A stretch of 64,000 nucleotides of DNA from Apodemus sylvaticus (lineage: Eukaryota > Chordata > Mammalia > Rodentia > Muridae), in NCBI RefSeq assembly GCF_947179515.1, contig NC_067483.1, forward strand, positions 88,511,835-88,575,834, read 5' to 3'. A program made the position numbers and the translations under genes. Every line of letters begins with the position of its first letter. Within the stretch, counting starts at the first letter, position 1. The notes under the pieces are model-generated. The model was not told where the DNA came from and did no database searches. It was given only the letters and a program-made list of their open reading frames with translations. This document shows positions 22,606 to 33,800 of this stretch, piece after piece.

Positions 22606-25600
22606 GTGAGAAACCCTTTCCCAGGCAGGGCAGACACCAAAGGGGCGGCGAGTCCTGCTGTGCTCCCCTGGGACCAGAATGGGGACATGGCTGAGGATGG
22701 AGCTTTGGAAATGCACAGGCCTGGGGTGGTCCTGGCCACTCTTCTCCCTGAGGGCACGTGCATTTTGTTCCCAAAAGGAATTTCCTCCCTAATAACCCCG
22801 TTTCTCAAGCTACCTCTCATCCCCCACACAAGGCCCAGAGGAGCTGCTTGTAGAATCATTGTGTGCACCATAGACTGAAGAAAGCTCCCATCCCCCAACC
22901 TCCTAGTCTGCCCACTTGAGGGTGGAGCACAGTTTAAGGGACAGAGTGAGCAGATGTCGCTGGGCTGATGTGGAGTCACAGCTAAGGAGGGGAGTGGAGC
23001 TCAGGACATGCAGGAAAAGAGACTGCATCAAGAGATAGAGTGACCTGCACATCAGTGGAGATTGATGTCACTGGGGCACTAACAAAAGGTCAGGGACGTT
23101 CCCAGGAGGACTGGACTGAAGCCAAGGGCAAGCAGCTGAGCTCACGTGTGGGAGGGGCATGCTGGGCCCGAGGTGGGAACTCAGCCCTGAGGATCCATCC
23201 CGGATGGAGTCTAAGGTTTCCAGACCTGTTTGGGGGAGGCCAAGAGACATGAAAATCCCTGTGAATGACGACTCTGAGCCCCTTCATGAGGCGACAGGCA
23301 CGTCCCCCGGCTGGAGCGCTGAACTTTTCTCTGCATCCAGTGTGTTTGGGGCTGTGCCTGGGCAGGCCAGTTCGTCTGTGCTGGGATCATTGGAGGCTGT
23401 AGAGCAGGGTGGGTGCACCATGGCTCAAGGGCAGTGCAGCCGCCTGTTTATTGACTGCCCCGTGAATAGCTTATGTGTCTGTAAAAGGGTGTGGGGAAAA
23501 GAAATACAATAATTACTGCTCCAGCCGGGGTCCCTGTGTCCATGGCCTCTCTGCTCCTGCAGGGGTCACCTGTGTCCATGGCCTCTGTGCTCCTGCAGGG
23601 GTCACCTGTGTCCATGGCCTCTCTGCTCCTGCAGGGGTCACTGTGTCCATGGCCTCTCTGCTCCTGCAGGGGTCACCTGTGTCCATGGCCTCTCTGCTCC
23701 TGCAGGGGTCACTGTGTCCTTGGCCTCTCTGCTCCTGCAGGGGTCCCTGTGTCCATGGCCTCTCTGCTCCTGCATCTATGGCAGCTCCTTATTGCTGGGA
23801 GAAAGTGGAACCCTTGCATATTCTCTACAATAATCTTGCTATTTACAATAATTGCCAATTCCACAATTGTAGGTGGCTTGGTGAATTAAGTGGGCGTTGT
23901 TCACACATCTATGAAATGAGAAGATGACTGGGAGGGAGCTAAGAGGGAGGACACATCGTGTGGCCTGTGCAAAGCCTTCCGTTCTCTCCCAGAATGCCCC
24001 CCACCCCATTCCACCAGGACAGAGATAGATGAGGGGAAATCTGAAGCCTGCAGGAGAGCACGCACTAGCCCCAGGGATCCAGTGACACGCGTGGGTGGCC
24101 TGTGTGGCTTCTCCATGATGACCATCTATGGCTGTGGGGTTCACTCTGGGTTGTGCACACAAGCCCTCTCCTGTCTCTGGTGCCCACCCTGGCTTCTTCA
24201 CTGCAGGACTTACACCAGAGGATAGATGGGTTCCGGGCATCCCCGCCTTTGGAGGGCAGCCGCTTCCACTATGGCTTCAACTCCAACTACCTGAAGAAGG
24301 TGGTGTCCTACTGGAGGAATGAGTTCGACTGGAGGAAGCAGGTGGAGATCCTCAACCAGTACCCCCACTTCAAGACCAAGATTGAAGGTGAGATTCCAGA
24401 ACAACAGCCAGGGTGCAGAAGCGGGGAGGGCGTGAGTCTTGGGAGCAGCCTTCCTGTGTGAGATGAGTCGCCTTAGGTCAACCATACTCACCCCAGGATC
24501 CAGTGGCAGATCACTGAGGTGCTGTGGTTCACCATCTTGCCAGGATGTACAAAGAATGCTGAGTCAACAAACTGTTAGCACTAGACAAAATGGCAGAGCA
24601 ATGGCGTGGGACCCGAGACCTGCAAACTCCAGGCAGCAGTGTAGCAGGGTGCTTGAGCAGGGTCTGTACAGGAAGCCTGGGCTCTGGACATGACCTGCCT
24701 CAGCTCAGCCCGATGGAGTTTCAGGCTAGGCAATTCCCTGGGGTGCTCAGTGGTCAGTCCTGTGATAAACCGTCCTGTCCACCCATGGCCCTCAACCTCA
24801 CAGCCCAGCACCCTGCTTCTGTCAATCAGACTAGCTATAAAGACAGGAAGTTAACTCTTTAATTCCAGGATTGTTTTTGTGTGAATTCATATTTTCCTTA
24901 GTAGGAAGCAAATTTTTAACAGCATACAGACTCAGAATGAAGCCCAGTATGTTTAACGAAATCAGAAAAGACTGTTAATTTTTAATCCTCTCATTTTTAT
25001 TGTAATAAAATATATGTAACATAAAAATTTCCAGCCTTGATGGCCTTTAAATGCACAGTTCAGTGGCTCAGTAAGTGTGATGTTCTGTGGCATTATGATA
25101 AGTTACTCTTGGGCAGGCTCTGTATCTAATTTAACAAGAATTAACAATGATAATGGTAAATTACTACACTGAAAGTATTACAAGGGAAGACAAAGTCAAG
25201 TATCTCTGTCACTGTGTCTTTAACCTAGGGCTATATTTGTTTGTCCTCCTACGAGCTTCTAGGGAGAGCCCGGGAACATGCAAGCATGGGTGTGTATTTA
25301 TTTTTAATTTTAAAATCAGATGATTTACCACTGTGACTGCGCAGTGATGGCACACGCCTTTAATCCCAGCACTTGGGAGGCAGAGGCAGGCAGATTTCTG
25401 AGTTCGAGGCTAGCCTGGTCTACAGACTGAGGTCCAGGACAGGGAGACATGGAGAAATGCTCTCAAAAAAAAAAAAAAAAAAAAAAAAAACCCAAAACCA
25501 AAACCCAAACCAAACCAAAACAAAACAAACCAAAACAAACCAAACCAAAACAAAAACCACCCCCAAAATTAGCTGATGTGGTACTAAAATTTGAAATAAA

Positions 25601-27855
25601 AGCAAATTCATATCATGCTATTTAGTCTAAAAATGATAAAATTATTCATTAAAATGAACTTAAAGGTGGCAGTAAGTTACTAACAGAGGAGGACCTGGGA
25701 GATATTAAGTGGGAAAATTATGGTTCCAAAATAGAACAAGCACAGCCTTTTAGTTTTGTTAAAAGGGAGTTATGTTCTGGAAGTGTTTCTTGGAAATGTC
25801 GACTATACTAACAGAAACCTCAGACCACAGGTCAGGCAGGGCCCTGGGAAGGATCCTGAGAAGTGAGGTCAGGTTAGAGCCCAGAACCCTGAATCTCACA
25901 GCCCTGAACGTGAATATCGATGCCATTCACTTATGAAAAGGGAGACAGTGAAGCTGGTGTGGGTGTCTGTTATCCTCGCCCTTGGAAGGCAGAGGCAGGA
26001 GGATCGAAACTGAGGGTCAACCTGGGACATGATGACAGTTTTCAAAAAGAAAAAGAGAAACTCATCAGTGTGACACCATGGGGAAACCTTAAGGATATTG
26101 TATTGTCCTGGATGACAGGTGCCATTCACAAAGGGCAGACTCATGATTCCACCTATGTGTTTGAACAGAGAGACATCGAGAAAAAGACTAAGTGGGCTAG
26201 GGAGATGCTAACCATGTGCAGGATGCTGTGGTGGGGAGAGGCTGACTGTGTGCAGGACTCTGTGGTGGGGAGAGGCTGACTGTGTGCAGGATGCTGTGGT
26301 GGGGAAAGGCTGACTGTGTGCAGGATGCTGTGGTGGGGAAAGGCTGACTGTGTGCAGGATGCTGTGGTGGGGAGATTCTGACTGTGTGCAGGATGCTGTG
26401 GTGGGGAGAGGCTGACTGTGTGCAGAATGTTGTGCTGGGGAGATGCTGACTGTGTGCAGAATGCTGTGGTAGGGAGAGGCTGACTGTGTGCAGGATGCTG
26501 TGGTGGGGAGAGGCTGACTGTGTGCAGAATGTTGTGCTGGGGAGAAGCTGACTGTGTGCAGAATGCCATGGTAGGGAGAGGCTGACTGTGTGCAGGATGC
26601 TGTGGTGGGGAGATGCTGACCGTGTGCAGGATGCTTTGGTGGGGAGAGGCTGACTGTGTACAGGATGCTGTGGGGGGGATGCTGACTGTGTGCAGGACTC
26701 TGTGGTGGGGAGATGCTGACTGTGTGCAGAATGTTGTGCTGGGGAGATGCTGACTGTGTGCAGGAGTTTGTGATCGAGGCCAGCCTGGTCTATGGAGTGA
26801 GTTTCTGGACAGCCAAGGCTATACAGAGAAACCCTGTCTCAACCTCCCCTACAAAGGAGCATAGGATTCCCAGCAACCCCATGATGGCTCACAAACATCT
26901 CTAACCCCTGTCTCGAGAGATCGGGCACTGCATTATAAGCTCTGCAAGCAGCATGCATTCGTGTGGTATACAGGCATACATGCAAGAAAACACCAATATG
27001 CATAGAATAAGATAAATATAAAAAGTTTAGTTTTATAATTGGAAATTGATAAGAAATTCTTCAGTGCATATATGTGGAATGCTTATATATTTTATATACC
27101 TTCACTACAGAAAAAATAAACACACATATCACAAAGGACAAAATTAAAGTAGTTAGTTGTTCCATTCCTGGAGGATTTCTTTGTATGGTTTTAGAATTAA
27201 TCCCTGAAAACTTCAAATCTCAGCATATAGAGCTACATAAACTCCTTGGCCTTTGTGGAGGTTTGAATAGAAATGACCTTTATAGATGGTGCTTTTGAAT
27301 GCTTGGCCCATGGGGAGTCCCAATATAAGAAGATGTGGCCTTTTTGGAGTAGGTATGGCCATATTGGAGGACATGTGTCACTGTGGAGGTGAGCTTTGAG
27401 GTTATATATGCTCAAGTTATGCCCAGTAACACAGTCTTCTTCTGCTGCCTGTGGGTTGAGATACAGAACTCTCAACTCCTCCAGCACCATGTCTGCCTGC
27501 ATGCCGCCATGCTGCCTACCATGATGATCATGGACTGAACCTCTGAAAGGTTAAGCCAGCCCCAACTAAGAGTTTCCTTTTATTAGAGCTGCTGTGGTCA
27601 TGGTGTCTCTTCACAGCAATGAAACCCAAACTAGGCTCCTAACAGTGTGACCCATGGCTTACTCTAGTGTGCAGTCAATGTGCATTCTGTAGAAACCACT
27701 CTGTTCCTTTTCCTGGGCTTCTGACACTCACTCTACGCACAGCTCTCACTCAGCCTCATTACCACAGAGGAAACAGGCTGCTCTGTAGGGAACCGGGAGG
27801 TTAGCTTTCATGGGTGACAAGTTAGGTGTGTGAAATGCACTCTGGGTGTGTGTGT

Positions 27856-27894
<39 letters not shown>

Positions 27895-30800
27895 CAGTGA
27901 ATATGGGACATCATATATACTAGGCAAGTGTTATGCCAAGCTATTGTATCATTAAATAAGTGAATATTTAGTGCATTTTTAACTTCTAACATTTTCACAC
28001 CAGGCAGGGTCATGAGAATATAAGCCACTTGGGGCTGTTGCATTCACGCACAAGGCCAACCCAGTCAATAACTCCAGCATGACTTCCCCTCGATGAGAAG
28101 CTGCTGGCTACTGCTGGCTGCGAAGGGAGGGGAAATCCTTTTTCTTTGGGGTGGCAGGTGATTCTAGATGACCACAGCCACGCGCATGCAGACGACACTA
28201 CTTGGATGTGATGGGTTAGAACAAGAACATGCGAGGAACCCTGGGGAGTGGGAAGCTATCAAGATACATATGTATGTATATGTGTGTATGTATACATTAG
28301 TGTATTTATATATAATATATGCTATATAAATGCATATAGGAAATAGTTGAAGAATAAATAAAACTACTTCATGTTTTACAAGAATAGAGCCCCACGTAAG
28401 TGAATATACTGTGCCTAGAACTGTCTGTAAAACTGAGCTACACCACAGCCATGATGTGGACATTTAATCTGATGGCCGTGAGCTCGGTCGTGTGTTGGCT
28501 GAGCACAGGGAGGAAAGTCGCTCCACAGGACTGCTCTGTGGAGATGAGTGCAGCCCACTGTTGATGCTCACGTGAGCCTCTCCCTCCCCTGATATGTTCT
28601 TCATGAATTGTTCATGAAGCCCTGCTGAGAGCTCTCCATCACGGGAACCTGGTCATGCATTCCCAGACCCTCTCTGCCCTCCAGACAGCACACTCTAAGG
28701 TGACAGTGAGGTCAGCCAGGATAAACACATAGCCAGAGCACGCTGTGATCACCGACGGTGAGACTTGTCATCACTGTCTTCAGTTCCTGGGGACACCAAG
28801 GGCCCAACACTTATTCTCTCCCAGCAATGGTACACAGAGAAGCAAAATCCTCTGGACTTCAGCCTTTATCACAGCGGACCCTTCCCTCAGCCTGAATGCT
28901 CTGTCCCTCGGCCTGACTGTCTCTCTGTCCCTCGGTCTGACTGTCTCTCTGTCCCTCAGTCTGACTGTCTCTCTGTCCCTCGGTCTGACTGTCTCTCTGT
29001 CCCTCAGTCTGACTGTCTCTGTCCCTCAGTCTGACTGTCTCTCTGTCCCTCGGCCTGACTGTCTCTCTGTCCCTCAGTCTGACTGTCTCTCTGTCCCTCA
29101 GTCTGACTGTCTCTGTCCCTCAGTCTGACTGTCTCTCTGTCCCTCGGTCTGACTGTCTCTCTGTCCCTCAGTCTGACTGTCTCTCTGTCCCTCAGTCTGA
29201 CTGTCTCTCTGTCCCTCAGTCTGACTGTCTCTGTCCCTCAGTCTGACTGTCTCTCTGTCCCTCGGTCTGACTGTCTCTCTGTCCCTCGGTCTGACTGTCT
29301 CTCTGTCCCTCAGCCTGTCTCTCTGTCCCTCAGCCTGACTGTCTCTCTGTCCCTCAGTCTGACTGTCTCTCTGTCCCTCACCCCAACTGTCTCTGTCCCT
29401 CACCCTGACTGTCTCTCTGTCTCTCACCCTGACTGTCTCTGTCCCTCAGTCTGACTGTCTCTTCCCTCACCCTGACTGTCTCTGTCCCCAGGGCTGGACA
29501 TCCACTTCATCCACGTGAAGCCTCCCCAGCCGCCCTCAGGCCGCACCCCAAAGCCCTTGCTGATGGTGCACGGCTGGCCCGGCTCCTTCTATGAGTTTTA
29601 CAAGATCATCCCGCTGCTGACTGACCCCAAGACCCACGGCCTGAGTGATGAACATGTGTTTGAAGTCATCTGTCCCTCCATTCCTGGCTATGGCTTCTCA
29701 CAGGCATCCAGCAAGAAAGGTACAGGGTCCTGAAGGGGGCGCATCCACACTGCTCTGTCATCACAGAGCCTGCTGGGGGCAGCACCACCTTGAGCCCTAT
29801 GCTGTGTGGCTCACAGGCCCACTGGTGGCTGCAGTGTCCTAAGGAAGGCAGAACCAGGCCCATTGTGCTGTGATCTGGGTCTTCCTTGGGACAGCAATGC
29901 TCCTTCTGCTGGTCTCCTGTGAGCTACTGTCTCCTTAGCCTTGGGAAAGAAAGGTCTGCACAGGGGCTGGAGAGACTCAGTGGTTAAGAGCACTGACTGC
30001 TCTTCAGAAACTCCTGAGTTCAGAGCCCAGAAACCAGATGGTGGCTCACAACCATCTAAGGAGACCTGATGCCCTCTTCTAGAGTGTCTGAAGACAGCTA
30101 CAGTGTACTTACATACAATAAATAAACATTGGGGAAAAAAAAAGGTCTGGGTAATGTCCCAGGCTACTTAAGACCTATCCATGATCTCAGTTCAGTGCTC
30201 ATAAGTTGTCACCTGCTCACTGGAGTCCAATGAAGCAGGCTCTCCAAGCAAGGATGCTGACACCCCACTGCAGGCCCCTACTTGAGACTCAAGCACATTT
30301 ATCTCCACGTGTTCTTCAGGACACATAGTCCTGGGTCAGGCAGCCCTGACTATAAAGGGGAGAAGGAAAAAAATAGCGAGCAGCTCAGAATATTAAAAAC
30401 GTGGCATCCCTGGGCTGCAGAGATGGCTCAGTGGTTAAGGGCATTGACTGCTCTTCCAGAGGTCAGGAGTTCAATCCCCAGCAACCACATGGTGGCTCAC
30501 AACCATCTGTAATAAGATCTGATGCCCTCTTCTGGTGTGTCTGAAGACAGTGATGGTGTACTCATATATATAAAATGAATAAATGAATGTTTAAAAAAAA
30601 CCCTTGCATGTCAAGGACAGCTGAGAAGACAACCTTATTTTTGACAGATACTGCTACTGTTCATCCATGACATAAATGCTGATGGTGGGAGGCTCATCTG
30701 GGTAGGCAAATCTGCACTGGGAATCCTGACTGTGTGCCTCGACTTCCCCCGTTGACTCTAGGGGACCCTGAGCTGGGTGTTTGCAGGGTCCCTTTGCTGC

Positions 30801-33800
30801 TTGATTTCCCAGGGTGGTGCCTCCACGCACGTCTACAGGCTAATGTACACTTGTGATTTGATGACGTTTACTATTTTATCTGTTGCTGCTGCTGTACTCA
30901 AGAAACTCATTGGAAGCCCAAAGTCCAGCAACCGCAGACCATTGTCCAGACCGTACAGAACCCCATGTCTGTCCCCTCCACACTCAGGTTTAAATACCGT
31001 GGCCACCGCAAGGATCTTCTACAAGCTGATGTCACGACTGGGCTTCCAGAAATTCTACATTCAAGGCGGGGACTGGGGGTCCCTCATCTGTACCAACGTG
31101 GCCCAGTTGGTTCCCAAGTGAGTTGGCATAGTCATACAGCCATGGCGCTGCCTCACCAGACTCTGTGGGTGGGTGGGATCTACACAGGACACAGAACTGT
31201 TCACCCCAGGCCCTCTTTAATAGTGTCTGAGACCTGGGGATCCCTTAGTGAGGTCCCCCAGGCCCAGATGCTTGTGGGCCCGGGACAGAAGAAACAGATC
31301 TTCCCCACTGGGCTCGGGAGAGGGCATGCTGACCCCTGGGGTAGCTGTGGCGGCTTTCTGAAGCAGAGGAAGGGATCTATAGGAGTCTATGTGGGACAAA
31401 GTCTAGAACAGCCCTGAAGACAAGAACACTCGAGAACTCTTTCCTCTTCCCCAACCACTTACCTCCAACTCAGTGGGTGCCCCAGAGGGACAGGGCTGGA
31501 GGAGACTGCTTGTATTCTTCATTTCTGCGGCCTCTCCCTTGCCCTCCCTCTCCTCTCACTCCTGTCCCACAGCAGCCACGCCCACCTGTGCCCTTTCCTC
31601 TGCCCACAGCCACGTGAAAGGCCTACACTTGAATGTGGCTTTCATTCCAAGCATCATTTACCCCCTGACCCCTCTCCTGGGCCAGCGTTTTGGGAGATTT
31701 CTTGGCTACACAGAGAAGGATATCGAGCTCTTGTATCCCTATAAGGAGAAGGTTTTCTACAGCATCATGAGGGAGAGCGGCTACTTACACATCCAGGCCA
31801 CCAAGCCGGACACTGTGGGTAAGCACGCCAGGGCAGTGTGGCCCAGAGGGAATCTCACTGTCCCTGAAAACACAGCTTGCAGCAAGAAACCCCTGACAAG
31901 GGAGCAGACATTTTTGTTTTCTGTACTGAGAAATGAACCCAGGGCATCACACTGCGTGACAAATGATCTGTCATTCACCACAGCTCTAGTTCCACATATG
32001 AGAGACAGAGGCTAGGGGAACCCCACAAGTTTTATTCTAGCCTAGTCTACACAGTGAGTTCCAAGCCATCCTGGGCTACATAGAAAGACTCTTCATTTAG
32101 ACAGTTGGGGGTGGAGGTGGAAAGAAAAAAAGAACAGAAACTACAAACTTTTTTGTAATTTATAAAGAAAATTATAGATGATCAAACATACCATAGTTTG
32201 TTCAAAGGTTTTGAGCATACAAATTTGTTTTCTAGTGAATACAAGACTCATTAACACCCAGGGTAACCAGGCCTGAAGGCTCACAGGGCCTCGTGCCTCA
32301 GGAAGGCCTAACCCAGCTGCTCTGAGGGCTGCAGCCAGAGGCTCCAGAAGGTCAAGGGCTGCCTGTGCGCCTTAGGCTGAGATCCTGTTCCAGAAGAGTC
32401 AAACATGTTGGGGAGGCAGCTGAGTGGGAGAGTCCTTACTTCAAACCTGTTAGGTCCCAAGGTCCAACCCCCGCTACAGATGAAAAAAACTACTGAAAAA
32501 ATGTGTTTCTTCTTGTAGGGCAGAACCATTTGTACTGTGCTGGTTTTCTGTCGTTTACAGGCCTGTAAAGAAGGGGAAAGGCATGGCTAGGTGGGCCCAC
32601 TCTAGTACAGTGAGTCTCAACCTTCCTAATACTGAGACCCTTTAAAACGGTTCTTCTTGCTGTGAGTCCCCAACCATGAAATAATTTTTGTTGCTATTTC
32701 ATGACTGTAATTTTACTATTGCTTTGAATCATGATGTAAATATCTGATATGCAGGATATCTGATATGTGACCTCTGTGAAAGGGTCATTTGACCCTAAAA
32801 ATGTCACGACCCCCATGTTGAGAACTGCTGCCCAAGAAGATACAAGGACTATCAGGTGTCCTCTGGATGTCCCCTGAGTCTACTCAGAGGACACCTGGGA
32901 GACAGTTTGCCCACTGTGGAGCCTCCCACAGTTCCCATGGCAGCTCCACGCCCAAAGTGATCAGAATAGCACTTTATAAAGTAAGGGTTTCATTCCAGTT
33001 GTGAAGCAGATGTTCATCATGCTATGCCTGGAAATGTAAAAAAAAAAAAATGCATAATAGAGCAGAGAGAAGTCAGTCTCCATCTCTCCTGCCTTGTACC
33101 TGCACTCTCAAAGAGAGCTTGCCAAGGTTGTCTCTTACCCACGTCACGTCCCAGACACAGTTGATGGCCTCTCTGAGGACCTGAGTGACCCCATCACTCT
33201 CCTTAACTAGGGCTCCCTGGGCACTGTGTCCTGTATGTATCCTTCAGGACCGAAGCCTCACAGCATGGACTCTGTGTTCTTGCTCCTTTTGCTCACCACG
33301 ACTCCTGTGGGGCTGCTGCTGTACTGTTACCCCTGCCATGATTTTTACTGCTGGTCCTGGTACCTAGAGCCTCATTGATCCTAAGCGTCCAGTGACCTCC
33401 CATTTCCCCTGCTGTCCCAATGACTGGTGTCCTAGTCAGGGTTTCTATTCCTGCACAAACATCATGACCAAGAAGCAAGTTGGGGACGAAAGGGTTTATT
33501 GAGCTTACACTTCCACGTTGCAGTTCATCACTAAAGGAAGTCAGGACTGGAACTCAAGCAGGTCAGGAAGCAGGAGCTGATGCAGAGACCATGGAGGGAT
33601 GTTTCTTACTGGCTTGCTTCCCCTGGCTTGCTCAGCCTGCTCTCTTATAGAACTCAAGAGCACCAGCCCAGGGATGGTACCACCCACAGGTGCCCTACCC
33701 ACTTGATCACTAATAGAGAAAATGCCCCACAGCTGGATCTCATGGAGGTACTTCCTCAGCTGAAGCTCCTTTCTCTGTGATAACTCCAGCCTGTGTCAAG

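Larger units (their letters stand above)
17034..24631. other. Block absent from copy C (7,598 bp, includes exons 2 and 3)
   Basis: Unit 2 runs directly from the equivalent of 17033 to the equivalent of 24632. The two ends share only CA, so the joint looks like end joining with 2-bp microhomology rather than recombination between repeats. The block contains a B2, two other interspersed repeats, the polypurine tract, exon 2, an intron 2 minisatellite and exon 3. Confidence 0.92.

Noticed and set aside
23475..23927. Overlapping 132- and 150-codon frames in intron 2
   Set aside because: They are produced by a 36-bp minisatellite whose length is a multiple of three; several phases are open at once.
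28745..29427. Frames of 89-127 codons before exon 4 on both strands
   Set aside because: They are low-complexity translations of the 24-bp minisatellite.
23535..29490. CRISPR-like direct repeats
   Set aside because: Units are contiguous with no unique spacers, in a vertebrate intron; these are minisatellites.
30777..30987. Extended frame upstream of exon 5
   Set aside because: It is an accidental opening of intron 4; the CAG at 30987 joins exon 4 in phase and restores the known protein.
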